Below the pieces are notes generated by a model. It had not been told where the DNA came from, did not search any database, and worked only from the letters and a program-made list of their open reading frames with translations. Shown here in pieces: positions 7,594 to 15,530 of a stretch of DNA of 34,874 nucleotides. How positions within the stretch are numbered: the first letter of the stretch is position 1; the number at the start of each line of letters is the position of its first letter. This DNA is from Candidatus Kaiserbacteria bacterium (GTDB lineage: Bacteria; Patescibacteriota; Minisyncoccia; Phycocordibacterales; UBA918): contig JAGQMJ010000008.1 of the NCBI GenBank assembly GCA_020428685.1, positions 1 to 34,874 of the forward strand, in the 5' to 3' direction. The position numbers and the translations under genes were made by a program.

Positions 7594-8910
7594 ATGGATT
7601 CTTCATTTGGACAAAATAGAAAAGCATTAGGTCAGTCATTACTGGTATTTACGCTAACGTTTGGTGCAGTTGTTTTGCTGGCCGTATATTACGACTTCTC
7701 CAATATTGATTTGGGAGGGTTACTATTTTTGTCAGCCTCACTATGCTGTGTATTTATTGCCAAAAACACTTACGATACTGCCAAGGCCACCATTAACACC
7801 GAAGTTTTAAAAAACAGTTTCGCAAAGGATTTGGCTTTTTCTTCAGAGGAACTCTATGTACAGCTTTACAAAAATAGTCCCATCCCGTACCTCTTGATAG
7901 ATATGGATGGTCATGTGCAGTCAGCCAATATTGCTGCCGTACGTTTGTTGGGTGTACAACAAGGAAAGGTAAATGGTATCAATGTCTTTAGTAATATCCA
8001 GTGTGATGTCTTGGAGCATTTAGATTTTTTAATAGAAAAATATCGAAGCGGTGTGGCGATTAGTGATGAGATGGTGAAAGTCAAAAGACCAGATCATCGT
8101 GAAGCTTGGTCACTGCTCTCACTCTTTAGATTTACAGATGTTAACGGACAACAGATAGGCTTATTGACTCTGGTCGACATAACCAAGCAAAAGAAAGCTG
8201 AGGACGCGAAGTCTGAATTCGTTTCATTGGCTTCTCACCAGCTGAGAACTCCAATCGCAGGTATGAAGTGGAGTGCTGAACTACTGCAGATGGATAATCC
8301 AGAAACACTGACCGACCGACAGCTCAAGTACATTGATAGACTTTTGATTAGTATAAAAAGAATGGCTGTGTTGGTGGATGATTTCTTGCGGGTGTCTCGC
8401 TTTGAGCTGGGGACTTTTCAGGCAGAGTATGAGACTGTCTCACTATCAAAATTATTCGAAGACATTATGTCTGAGCAGACAGCTCGGGTAGAACAGAAAG
8501 GATTGAGTGTTAAAACTTTTTACGATGAATCTGTTGACTCTATCGTGACCGACCCAAATCTTATCCGCATGATTGTGACCAATCTATTTTCAAATGCTAC
8601 CAAGTACACTAGAGAAAAGGGAACTATTCATATTGGGTTTGGTACAAAAGGAGACGACATTATCATTACTGTTGCAGACAATGGAATGGGGATACCAATA
8701 GAAGATCAGGATGGAATCTTTTCAAAATTATTTAGAGCTTCAAACGCTGTTCGGGATGTTCCAGATGGAACTGGTTTGGGGCTTTATATCGTGCGTGAAG
8801 CGGTGGAGGTGTTGAAGGGAAAGATCTCCTTTACAACCACCGAAAACGTCGGGACTACTTTTGAAGTCCTTTTGCCACTTGAGCTACCAGAAGAAAAATC
8901 TAAAAAATAG
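7594..8910 (+). CDS. Membrane PAS sensor histidine kinase
   Basis: A 438-residue kinase. Two membrane segments (about 13-32 and 41-56) are followed by a PAS domain (about 86-198), a HisKA dimerisation domain with the phosphorylatable H215 in SHQLRTP, and an HATPase domain with the N box (NLFSNATKY), G1 box (DNGMGIP) and G2 box (GTGLGLYI). No periplasmic domain is visible, so the input is probably membrane or cytoplasmic via PAS. TGG-TAGTAT at 7566-7574 lies 19 bases before the ATG. The tail-to-tail neighbour is a lone receiver gene two bases away, a plausible but unproven partner. Confidence 0.93.
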   Translation: MDSSFGQNRKALGQSLLVFTLTFGAVVLLAVYYDFSNIDLGGLLFLSASLCCVFIAKNTYDTAKATINTEVLKNSFAKDLAFSSEELYVQLYKNSPIPYLLIDMDGHVQSANIAAVRLLGVQQGKVNGINVFSNIQCDVLEHLDFLIEKYRSGVAISDEMVKVKRPDHREAWSLLSLFRFTDVNGQQIGLLTLVDITKQKKAEDAKSEFVSLASHQLRTPIAGMKWSAELLQMDNPETLTDRQLKYIDRLLISIKRMAVLVDDFLRVSRFELGTFQAEYETVSLSKLFEDIMSEQTARVEQKGLSVKTFYDESVDSIVTDPNLIRMIVTNLFSNATKYTREKGTIHIGFGTKGDDIIITVADNGMGIPIEDQDGIFSKLFRASNAVRDVPDGTGLGLYIVREAVEVLKGKISFTTTENVGTTFEVLLPLELPEEKSKK

Positions 8911-8912
8911 AT

Positions 8913-9281
8913 TTATATAATATCTTCAATTTTGTTTAGCAGGTCTTTGACGCTCCAATCAGGCTTAAACAAAACTCTGTCTGAAGGCAGGTCAATATTT
9001 TTAGAAATATTCTCAGTTGATTCTGAAGCGGTCAAAACAACAATATTGGCTTTCTTGCCCCATGAGTCTTCACGTATTCGTCGGTAGACTTCGTAGCCAT
9101 CAATATCAGGAAGTCTGATATCGAGTAGTATGAGGTCGGGTTTTTGTTCAACAGCAATCGAAACACCTTCGCGGCCATTTGGTGCGACTAAGGCATTGAA
9201 GTCTTTCATGCTCAGCATGTCGACGAGTGATTCTGCTAAATAGGATGAGTCCTCAATTACTAGTACGGTTTTCTTTGACAT
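8913..9281 (-). CDS. Stand-alone response regulator receiver
   Basis: A 122-residue CheY-like receiver with no output domain. Visible landmarks are the acidic pair in VIEDS near residues 9-10, the phosphoacceptor aspartate in LILLDIRLPD, the conserved threonine in VVLTAS, and the switch lysine in FKPDW. Without a DNA-binding or enzymatic domain it must act by protein contact, as CheY or Spo0F do. A TAAAAT hexamer (9288-9293, minus strand) ends six bases before the ATG, consistent with a leaderless message. It converges on the histidine kinase gene. Confidence 0.93.
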   Translation of the reverse strand: MSKKTVLVIEDSSYLAESLVDMLSMKDFNALVAPNGREGVSIAVEQKPDLILLDIRLPDIDGYEVYRRIREDSWGKKANIVVLTASESTENISKNIDLPSDRVLFKPDWSVKDLLNKIEDII

Positions 9282-9322
9282 GTATATATTTTACCGCACT
9301 TTTAAAATAATGTTTGGTTTGG

Positions 9323-9358
9323 TTGTCGGTATGTAAGAATGACGTATACTTAACGTCA
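9323..9358 (+). promoter_or_regulatory. Promoter with an inverted repeat over the -10
   Basis: TTGTCG (9323-9328) and TATACT (9345-9350) are 16 bases apart. The -10 is flanked by TGACGT and ACGTCA (9340-9345 and 9353-9358), a 6-bp inverted repeat that could be a repressor site. Confidence 0.45.
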
Positions 9359-9367
9359 CATATAAAT

Positions 9368-9973
9368 ATGAAAAAAGCATACGTTATAGCAGGATTATTT
9401 TTGTTGGCTGGTTTGAGCTTTGCTGTTTACTCGCAAGTTTTAAAGCCGCAGCTCGATAACAGAATGGTGACTGCAGTGGTTCCGACCACTATTGATAGGC
9501 CAGATATTTTACTAAGTTTTACATATCCAAGTGGGGAGGCAGGCTATGCGCTGGTTGAGCCTCCAGTTGCAGAAGAGTCAGACATTAAGGCGGTATTTCT
9601 TTTGATTGAAACTGAAAGGTATATAAAACATCAAGGTAAAGAAGATGAGGAAGACGCTCCGCCAGTTATTAGTGTAATGGTGTTTGATAATCAAGCAGAC
9701 GAAACAGAGGGAGGACGTATCACGAGGATGCAAAACTGGGCAGAGAAAAATTCCGCTCTCACTGGATTTGATAATCTTTCAACAGAGTCAGAAGTAGTAG
9801 AAATAGATGGTGCTAGAGCGATTCACTACCAGACAGAAGGTAAGTATAAGAAAGACATGTATTTGGTGAGTCATCGCGGCAACATGTATCTGTTTGTCGG
9901 TCAGAGTGAATCTGATGATGATAAAATGCAACAGACATACCAAGATTTGATTGGCTCAGTACTCTTCTACTAG
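9368..9973 (+). CDS. Exported or membrane-anchored hypothetical protein
   Basis: Unrecognised 201-residue protein. The N-terminus (MKKAYVIAGLFLLAGLSF) is a signal anchor or uncleaved signal peptide, with no lipobox. The rest is a soluble, acidic, probably extracytoplasmic domain. The sequence ends with a pattern (Tyr-Leu-Val-Ser-His, then a Tyr-Leu-Phe-Val-Gly strand and a final helix) like small alpha/beta domains that sense or bind at the cell surface, but I cannot assign a family. The start at 9368 is chosen because it begins the signal sequence; an alternative at 9314 would run through the promoter. Confidence 0.8.
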   Translation: MKKAYVIAGLFLLAGLSFAVYSQVLKPQLDNRMVTAVVPTTIDRPDILLSFTYPSGEAGYALVEPPVAEESDIKAVFLLIETERYIKHQGKEDEEDAPPVISVMVFDNQADETEGGRITRMQNWAEKNSALTGFDNLSTESEVVEIDGARAIHYQTEGKYKKDMYLVSHRGNMYLFVGQSESDDDKMQQTYQDLIGSVLFY

Positions 9974-9988
9974 CTTGTCTAAAATAAT

Positions 9989-10016
9989 AAAACCACCAGT
10001 GTGAGCTGGCGGTTTT
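9989..10016. terminator. Bidirectional terminator
   Basis: An 11-position stem with one mismatch (AAAACCACCAG with CTGGCGGTTTT) and a six-base loop has an A-tract on one side and a T-tract on the other. It serves the plus-strand exported protein gene and the minus-strand gene at 10037. Confidence 0.85.
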
Positions 10017-10036
10017 ATGTTGTCTACTGGGATGAG

Positions 10037-10414
10037 TCAGGCTGCTACTTTATCAGTGGCCCTGGCTTCAATCTCGGCTGACGTAGTGTCAGACTCGAGA
10101 TCTTCCATGGTCATGCCGGCAGCAGTGAGGTGTCTGTCTCGGCAACAGCGGAGGCTGATGGCGGTCATTGATTCTTCACTGCCACCAAGTTGGATAAACG
10201 CTTTCAGTTGTTCGTTGCACCAGATGGCAAACTGGTGGTTAATCCAGTTGTTTGCAATCTTGACTCCGGTGGCCGTCAGCTCGCTCGCGCTTGCTGTAAG
10301 CTCACTTTCGAGCGTGAACAGTCTCGAGAATGTTTCGACAAAGAAATAATTCAGCACCATTGCGTCTCCGACTACTTCGGCAGGTTTGCCTGCTTTGTTT
10401 TTGGTTTTTGCCAC
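10037..10414 (-). CDS. Unrecognised protein with strong ribosome-binding site
   Basis: A 125-residue protein of unknown family. It starts at GTG (10412-10414), which follows AAGGAG (10421-10426) by six bases, one of the few good SD sequences in the window. The N-terminus is lysine-rich, the middle is predicted helical (residues about 18-80), and the C-terminal third is acidic. No signal peptide or membrane segment is seen. It has a consensus-like promoter (TTGACA-16-TATTCT) and ends at a bidirectional terminator, so it is a single-gene transcript. It belongs to the group of SD-led orphans described under findings. Confidence 0.75.
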   Translation of the reverse strand: MAKTKNKAGKPAEVVGDAMVLNYFFVETFSRLFTLESELTASASELTATGVKIANNWINHQFAIWCNEQLKAFIQLGGSEESMTAISLRCCRDRHLTAAGMTMEDLESDTTSAEIEARATDKVAA

Positions 10415-10460
10415 TGCTTACTCCTTCAGTTTGACTACGGTTAAAAAACAATCAGCCCAA

Positions 10461-10488
10461 AGAATAACCTTAAAACTGATTATGTCAA
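10461..10488 (-). promoter_or_regulatory. Sigma-70-like promoter of the gene at 10414
   Basis: On the minus strand TTGACA (10483-10488) and TATTCT (10461-10466) are 16 bases apart. It gives a leader of about 40 bases before the GTG start. This is the best -35 match in the window. Confidence 0.6.
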
Positions 10489-10651
10489 GTTCGATTCTTG
10501 AATCCCCACCCCAAACGCACAAACCTTCAGAATAGTTTTGTTTTAAATCAAGCCACAAGCAAAACATTCTGACCGTACTCTTGTAAGCAAAGGAAATGTG
10601 GTGGCAAAATCCATAAACGCCTGTTCAGTACTAATGTCAGTGGGTGGTGAA

Positions 10652-10684
10652 CAAAAAATGCCCCTGACTGTTTCCAATCAGGGA
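10652..10684 (-). terminator. Intrinsic terminator of the GC-rich orphan gene
   Basis: On the minus strand a 9-bp stem (CCCTGATTG with CAGTCAGGG, one G-U pair) is closed by a GAAA tetraloop and followed by a run of six T. It lies about 100 bases past the stop of the gene at 10783. The rest of 10490-10782 shows no gene. Confidence 0.85.
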
Positions 10685-10782
10685 CAAAAATTGCGTCGAG
10701 AAAACTTACTCCCAGCAATTTTTCTCTCAACAACATTTAAAAATCAAAGACTCAAAAGGTTCAAGTCTTCAATCTTCATAGA

Positions 10783-11685
10783 TCACTGCGGAACGAAGCC
10801 AGACGCCGACCCATAGCAGTCGTTAGCACTGCCAGACCAGACCGCTTCAAACTTGACCTCGCCGCCGTGGAACTCGAAGCACGGGGCGTGATCGAAGCGA
10901 CCATCGACATCCGGATCATCGAACTCATCACCAGCGCAGTCGATCCAGAGATCAGCATAGTGCTTGAGGCGATCAGGGTGAGTCAGGATCATGATACCGA
11001 CAGCGAACGAACCGAGGCCGAACTGGTTTTGGTCAACCATCACTTCACGTGCTCGGCGAACCGAGCGGCCGCGATGGGTGATGCTGAACTGAGCGGCGAT
11101 GATCAGAATGTCAGCGTGACCTTGGTCAGCACTGATTTTCTGCCATGCTGCTTCGGCACGAGCGGATTGACGCAGACGATCTGTGCCGAGTTGACCTTCA
11201 CGGTAGTTGTGGAAGTTGCCGTTGCGGTCTTTCTTGATACGCTCCAGCATCTGTACAACCGAGTCGTTGTAGGTTCCAGTCAGAAGAGAATCTTCTTTCC
11301 AGACGTTCGGGACGGCGAACCATCCTTCGGCACCAGCAGGCAGTTCGCCTTGTTCAAGCACTTCCGCATCTTTGAGCTGTGGATACAGCTCTTTGAGGCG
11401 AGTGACCTGTTCGGCGAGCGGCTTGGGCTGGTAACCCGAAAGGTAGCCATAGGTCGATTTGACCTCCTCGTTCTTGGATTTGTCGGTGACCGACAAATCC
11501 TGGAGCGATGCGAGAGCGGCGTTGCGAATCGCGGAAGCGAATTCGTCGCCGTTTTCGATGACACGTTGTGCGCCGGTGTTGTTGAGACCGAGTTCACGAA
11601 TAACTTTCTCGATGGCGTCGGAACCGAAACGGTTGATTTGCTTGATCTGTCCGCCAGTTGCAGACTTTTGAGTAATCGCATTCAT
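10783..11685 (-). CDS. GC-rich unrecognised protein
   Basis: A 300-residue protein I cannot assign. The gene has roughly 52-63% G+C in the lines I counted, against about 40-45% in neighbours, and so differs in codon use. The start at 11683-11685 follows GGAG by seven bases. It has a long structured leader, an extended -10 promoter and a clear terminator. The N-terminal half is probably helical and contains GAQRVIENGDEF. The C-terminal third is richer in Asp, Gly and aromatic residues and holds three cysteines. A long open frame on the opposite strand (10867-11718) appears to be a by-product of this biased composition. Horizontal transfer or special selection are both possible. Confidence 0.8.
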   Translation of the reverse strand: MNAITQKSATGGQIKQINRFGSDAIEKVIRELGLNNTGAQRVIENGDEFASAIRNAALASLQDLSVTDKSKNEEVKSTYGYLSGYQPKPLAEQVTRLKELYPQLKDAEVLEQGELPAGAEGWFAVPNVWKEDSLLTGTYNDSVVQMLERIKKDRNGNFHNYREGQLGTDRLRQSARAEAAWQKISADQGHADILIIAAQFSITHRGRSVRRAREVMVDQNQFGLGSFAVGIMILTHPDRLKHYADLWIDCAGDEFDDPDVDGRFDHAPCFEFHGGEVKFEAVWSGSANDCYGSASGFVPQ

Positions 11686-11696
11686 GCGTTATCTCC

Positions 11697-11836
11697 AAAT
11701 ATGTCAGATTCGCTCTGAGCGTTGCGGTCGGTCTTCGTAAATGAGACAAACACTCCACATCCCAGCGAGTGGGAGACAGGGTGTTTGCCTCATTTGCAGT
11801 GATTATGATGTAAAGAACAAGTGATCGACTATAACA
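11697..11836 (-). promoter_or_regulatory. Promoter and long hairpin leader of the GC-rich orphan
   Basis: TGT-TATAGT (11828-11836, minus strand) would start a leader of about 135 bases. Within it, 11739-11753 pairs with 11781-11795 in a 15-position stem with one G-U pair, enclosing an inner CCCA/TGGG hairpin. The structure resembles an RNA regulatory element, but I do not recognise the class. Confidence 0.5.
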
Positions 11837-11859
11837 CGGATTTAGTTAAAAGTTAATCG

Positions 11860-11868
11860 TGGTAAACT
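11860..11868 (+). promoter_or_regulatory. Leaderless promoter of the thermonuclease gene
   Basis: TGG-TAAACT ends ten bases before the ATG at 11879. There is no SD. Confidence 0.5.
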
Positions 11869-11878
11869 CTAGTTAATT

Positions 11879-12427
11879 ATGCTGAAGCTAATAAAAGTTC
11901 TTTTGGTTTTGATTCTCATAGGATGGATTATTTCCTTAAATACTCAGCCTAACCAAAAGCTGGAAAGGGTGGAGATTGAAAGTGGTGGTGAGCTGGCTCA
12001 TGTCACGTATGTGATTGACGGGGATACGATTAAGGTTGAGCTGGATGGTGAGGTGGAAACAGTTCGCTATATCGGGATTGATACGCCTGAGCCATATCGG
12101 GAAGGGGAGCCAGAATGTTTCTCGAAAGAAGCTACGTCTGCCAATACGGAATTGGTGCAAGGAAAAATAGTGCGCTTGGTCAAGGACAAAGAAGATCGTG
12201 ATCGCTACGGAAGATTGTTGCGGTATGTGTATGTTGATGAAGTGTTTGTAAATGAGGTATTGGTGCGGGATGGTTTTGCTGAGGTGATGAATATAAAACC
12301 AAATACAGCACACAGTGCAGAATTTAAAAAACTAGAAAATATTGCTCGAGCTGGAGAGATCGGTGTGTGGGGAGCTTGTTCTAAAGGGGATAATAAAAAT
12401 TCGCAAGATAAAGCTGTGCGACAATAA
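11879..12427 (+). CDS. Thermonuclease (SNase-like), membrane-anchored
   Basis: A 182-residue staphylococcal-nuclease-type enzyme, which cuts DNA and RNA with Ca2+. The N-terminus (MLKLIKVLLVLILIGWIISL) is a membrane anchor or signal sequence, placing the catalytic domain outside the cytoplasm. The OB-fold core shows VIDGDT with the metal-binding aspartates, VRYIGIDTPE carrying the first catalytic arginine, then the later arginine in RDRYGRLLRYVY. Extracytoplasmic nucleases could supply nucleotides to a cell with limited biosynthesis, which is a common idea for this type of bacterium and not shown here. The binding protein gene follows 26 bases later. Confidence 0.93.
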   Translation: MLKLIKVLLVLILIGWIISLNTQPNQKLERVEIESGGELAHVTYVIDGDTIKVELDGEVETVRYIGIDTPEPYREGEPECFSKEATSANTELVQGKIVRLVKDKEDRDRYGRLLRYVYVDEVFVNEVLVRDGFAEVMNIKPNTAHSAEFKKLENIARAGEIGVWGACSKGDNKNSQDKAVRQ

Positions 12428-12453
12428 GTTCAGTATCAATTTCTTTTCAATTT

Positions 12454-13665
12454 ATGTCTTCCAAAAAATCAAAAATAGTTTTAAGCATAGCTACCTTAAT
12501 TCTTCTGATTATTGCCTTAACGACAATCTGGTGCTTTACAAATTTGCAGTTTAGTGGAGAAAAAACTATCCGCATCGTTGGAAGTTTCCCGATGCAGACT
12601 GTGAGTGTCGGGCAGGAGATAGTAAACGGAATTAAGCTGGCCCTGGAAGAGGAAGATTATCGTGTAGGCGACTACACTATAGAATTTGAAGTTTTGGACG
12701 ACGGTGATTCTCATGGAAGGTGGCAAGAATCACTAGAAATTAAGAATGCTGAGCTAGCTGTCTCCGATCCAAGAACGATGATATATCTTGGGCCTTTCAA
12801 TAGTGGCGCTGCAAAAGTAAGTATTCCAATCACCAACAATGCCGGCTTGGCTCAATTGAGTCCCGGTAATACGTGGCCCGGTTTGACGCAAGCAGGATTT
12901 CTGCCAGGGGAGCCGGGGATTTTTTATCCAACTGGAGTAAGAAATTATTTTAGAGTGTGTCCAACAGATGCTCTCCAAGGTCCGGCTGGAGCAGTTTGGA
13001 TGAAGGAGCTTGGAGGACAAACGGTTTATATTGTAGATGATGGTGATGCTTATGGAAAAGGTATTGCAAGTTTATTTGGAAAGAAGGCTAAGGAGCTAGG
13101 TTTAGAGGTGATTGGACACGATACTCTCAGTGAGAAATTTAGTGTGGAAATGGCGATGGATATTGTTTCGAGCAACTCCCCAGACTTCATATATTTTGGC
13201 GGTATTACTCCATCTGGAGGTGTAGATTTGGCTGTGGCACTAGGTAAGTCTGATCTTCCAGTCAAGCTGATGGGCCCAGACGGTATCATGGATCAGTCCT
13301 TTATCGATCAGGCCGGGTCTTATTCTGAAGGAGTCTATGTGACTGTTGTAGGTCTTCCAGCTGAGGATTTGGGAGAAAAAGGTAAAAAATTTGCTGCGGA
13401 TTACTTTGAAGCCTATCAAAAAGAGCCAGGATCTTACTCTGCTTTTGGTTATGAGTCAGCCAAGGTCTCACTGTTAGCAATTGAAAATTCAGTCAAGAAG
13501 GACAGAGCGTCTATTCTCGAGTCTTTGTCAGAGATTCGTAATTATAATGGCTTGCTTGGACAGTGGAGTTTTGATGAGAATGGTGATACCGACAATAGTT
13601 TGATTAGCGGCAATAGGGTAGAGAATCAAAGTTTTGTCTTCGATAAGCTACTTGATACTAAGTAA
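12454..13665 (+). CDS. Branched-chain-amino-acid-type substrate-binding protein
   Basis: A 403-residue type I periplasmic binding protein of the LivJ/Peripla_BP_6 kind. An N-terminal membrane anchor (about 8-30) precedes the first lobe, which opens with IRIVGSFPMQTVSVGQEIVNG, and the second lobe contains VYIVDDGDAYGKG and PVKLMGPDG. No permease or ATPase gene is adjacent. The next gene, 17 bases on, is a CACHE-HAMP sensor, so this protein may deliver a bound ligand to a receptor and not to a transporter. The anchor in place of a lipobox is unusual for Gram-positive-like cells. The function is inferred from fold and context. Confidence 0.88.
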   Translation: MSSKKSKIVLSIATLILLIIALTTIWCFTNLQFSGEKTIRIVGSFPMQTVSVGQEIVNGIKLALEEEDYRVGDYTIEFEVLDDGDSHGRWQESLEIKNAELAVSDPRTMIYLGPFNSGAAKVSIPITNNAGLAQLSPGNTWPGLTQAGFLPGEPGIFYPTGVRNYFRVCPTDALQGPAGAVWMKELGGQTVYIVDDGDAYGKGIASLFGKKAKELGLEVIGHDTLSEKFSVEMAMDIVSSNSPDFIYFGGITPSGGVDLAVALGKSDLPVKLMGPDGIMDQSFIDQAGSYSEGVYVTVVGLPAEDLGEKGKKFAADYFEAYQKEPGSYSAFGYESAKVSLLAIENSVKKDRASILESLSEIRNYNGLLGQWSFDENGDTDNSLISGNRVENQSFVFDKLLDTK

Positions 13666-13682
13666 GTGTTAATTTATTTCTA

Positions 13683-14933
13683 ATGAAAAAGAAGAAGAAT
13701 AAAGTGTTGGGTGGTATCGGTCGCGCACTCTTGGTGCCGTACTTATTGAGCGCATTTCTGATATTAAATATCATCGGTGCGATTGGGTACTACTCGTTCA
13801 CTGTAGAGAGTTCTTACATAGAACAGCTTCAGCTAGAGGTGATGGATAGAGCGAGCGATTCTGTCGATAGTTACATACAAATAATTCTAGAATCACTCGA
13901 GCTGACACAGAAGAATCTGCAGTGCAGGTACTGTGTAGCTGATGTTGAAGGGAGTCTAAAAAATGTTTTTGACAATAACGCGAGTGTATACAATATCGGC
14001 TTGATAGATACAAATGGCGATGAGTTGTATAGACTTAATAGATACTCTTCAAATGATAATGTTGTTTTAAGGAATGTTTCTGAGGAGGAGTATTTCAAGG
14101 AGGCTGTTTTGGGACATCGGTACATAAGTCGTTCTTTTTATTCAGAATACGAGCTTCCGTCTGTCAGTATTAGTTTGCCAGTAGTCTCTATCGATGGCTA
14201 TGTGATGTGGGTGCTGGTTGCAGATATTGATTTAAGTGCTATGTGGGGAGCGGTTACTAGGGTCAATTTGGGCGATACAGGCTATATATATGTAGTAGAT
14301 CAGTCTGGCCGTCTTATTTCTTATAAAGATATCTCTGTTGTAAAACAAGGTTTGGTTTTGACTGATGTGCAAGGAGTGCAGAACTATCTTTCAAATAGAA
14401 AGAAAATTGAAGCCTACTCCTCTTTTACTGGACAAGAAGTGCGCGGTATCTCAACTACAATTCCAGCCACCGGATGGGGATTGATAGTGGAGCTGCCGAA
14501 AGATGAGATAGAAAAAAAGCTGCTGCCATTTGTTGTTATCGCCGTTACTTCCTTTATTGTTTTAATGGTTCTAGCAATTGTCTTGATAAGGCTTACTTAT
14601 AGGAGGCTGTTGGTCCCAATTAAGAAATTGCAAAATGGAGTTGCAGAAATAGAGTCTGGTAATTTGAAGCATGCTATCGAAGTGTCTGAAGACGATGAAC
14701 TGGGGGAGTTGGCGCTGGCTTTCAATGAGATGAGTGGTCGACTTGATAATGCCTACACTCACCTTGAGCAAGAAGTGCAAGAAAGAACTTCTGAGCTTCT
14801 AAATACCCAGAAAAATCTTGAAGAAAAATTGAATGAAGTCGGCCGATTGAACGACCTGATGGTAAACCGCGAGCTGAGGATGATTGAGCTGAAAAGCGAG
14901 ATAAAGAAATGTAAGCAAGAAGATGAAAAATAA
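13683..14933 (+). CDS. CACHE-HAMP sensor without catalytic domain
   Basis: A 416-residue membrane receptor. The first membrane segment (about 14-37) is followed by an extracytoplasmic double-CACHE-type domain (about 40-275, with LGDTGYIYVVDQSGRLISY), a second segment (about 280-302), a HAMP domain (about 303-357) and a coiled coil to the end. No kinase, cyclase or methyl-accepting signalling domain is present. The last 40 residues carry a signature (RLNDLMVNRELRMIELK) that recurs in the CHASE4 receptor at 32750. That shared ending suggests a common output or docking module. It lies 17 bases after the binding-protein gene, so the two probably form an operon and a ligand-sensing pair. Confidence 0.9.
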   Translation: MKKKKNKVLGGIGRALLVPYLLSAFLILNIIGAIGYYSFTVESSYIEQLQLEVMDRASDSVDSYIQIILESLELTQKNLQCRYCVADVEGSLKNVFDNNASVYNIGLIDTNGDELYRLNRYSSNDNVVLRNVSEEEYFKEAVLGHRYISRSFYSEYELPSVSISLPVVSIDGYVMWVLVADIDLSAMWGAVTRVNLGDTGYIYVVDQSGRLISYKDISVVKQGLVLTDVQGVQNYLSNRKKIEAYSSFTGQEVRGISTTIPATGWGLIVELPKDEIEKKLLPFVVIAVTSFIVLMVLAIVLIRLTYRRLLVPIKKLQNGVAEIESGNLKHAIEVSEDDELGELALAFNEMSGRLDNAYTHLEQEVQERTSELLNTQKNLEEKLNEVGRLNDLMVNRELRMIELKSEIKKCKQEDEK

Positions 14934-14934
14934 T

Positions 14935-14980
14935 TTAATCAAAAAGGTGTTTTCATAAATGAAAACACCTTTTTGATTAA
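14935..14980. terminator. Long bidirectional terminator hairpin
   Basis: A perfect 20-bp stem (14935-14954 with 14961-14980) and a six-base loop follow the receptor stop by one base. The arms contain A-tracts and T-tracts, so it can terminate both strands. The VOC gene is convergent. A further 7-bp repeat TCCCACA/TGTGGGA is at 14991-15022. Confidence 0.9.
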
Positions 14981-15026
14981 GCGTAGTATGTCCCACAAAG
15001 ATTAAGGGTCTGTGGTGTGGGATTGT

Positions 15027-15383
15027 TTATGATGCAGGCTGCCACAACTCAATCGGGTTTCCTTCAGGATCGTGTACACGAGCAAATGTCCCAACTTCTG
15101 GCATGCTATTCCACTCATCTTTTTCTATGACCTCTACTCCTTTGGCCTGCAATTCAGTGATAAGTGACTTGAGATCGCTTACGCGAAAATTTAGCATCCA
15201 CTGCTTGCCAGCGGGGAAGTAGTCTGAGTCGTTGGGTTGTGGCTCAAATACCGTCGGGCCTGACTGCTGCTGCCAAACCATTTCCTGTATTTCTACGCCA
15301 AGTACCTCCGTGTACCATTTTTTAAGTCCTTCAGGATTCATCGAACGAAACATGAAGCCTCCAATACCAGTGATGTAATTCAT
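15027..15383 (-). CDS. VOC-family (glyoxalase/dioxygenase-like) protein
   Basis: A 118-residue single-module vicinal-oxygen-chelate protein. The family uses paired beta-alpha-beta-beta-beta units to bind a metal, and members include glyoxalase I, dioxygenases and antibiotic-resistance proteins. Visible marks are FRSMNPEGLKKWYTEVLG near the N-terminus and VHDPEGNPIELWQP at the C-terminus, which holds the usual metal-ligand glutamate. The substrate cannot be read from the sequence. TGT-TATACT at 15391-15399 ends seven bases before the ATG. A second VOC gene lies at 34446. Confidence 0.9.
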   Translation of the reverse strand: MNYITGIGGFMFRSMNPEGLKKWYTEVLGVEIQEMVWQQQSGPTVFEPQPNDSDYFPAGKQWMLNFRVSDLKSLITELQAKGVEVIEKDEWNSMPEVGTFARVHDPEGNPIELWQPAS

Positions 15384-15390
15384 ATGTTTT

Positions 15391-15399
15391 AGTATAACA
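15391..15399 (-). promoter_or_regulatory. Leaderless promoter of the VOC gene
   Basis: TGT-TATACT on the minus strand, with a seven-base gap to the ATG and no SD. Confidence 0.55.
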
Positions 15400-15493
15400 A
15401 AAAGAAGTGGCCTTAGCCCCCTAGAGCTTTTTTCTTGAAATTGAATATTAAAATTTCCATAAAATTGTAGATTTGTGGTAGTAGACTAAACAC

Positions 15494-15530
15494 TTTACAT
15501 ATGTATATACAAAGTATATACTTTGTATAT
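15494..15530 (+). promoter_or_regulatory. mazEF promoter with palindromic operator
   Basis: TTTACA (15494-15499) and TATACT (15517-15522) are 17 bases apart. A perfect 26-base palindrome (15505-15530, half-site ATATACAAAGTA) covers the -10, the predicted transcription start and the first two bases of the mazE ATG. MazE-type antitoxins repress their own operons, so this is very likely the operator. Bound protein would block polymerase directly. Confidence 0.8.

Noticed and set aside
10485-10507. T-arm-like sequence TCAAG-TTCGATT-CTTGA followed by ATCCCC
   Set aside because: No matching 5' acceptor or other tRNA arms upstream. It overlaps a promoter and shares only the common GTTCGATTC with tmRNA, in the opposite orientation, so I do not call it a tRNA or an att site.
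10867-11718. 283-residue open frame on the plus strand opposite the GC-rich orphan
   Set aside because: It has no SD or leaderless promoter. The minus-strand gene has an SD, a promoter and a terminator. Long antisense frames are expected from its biased composition.
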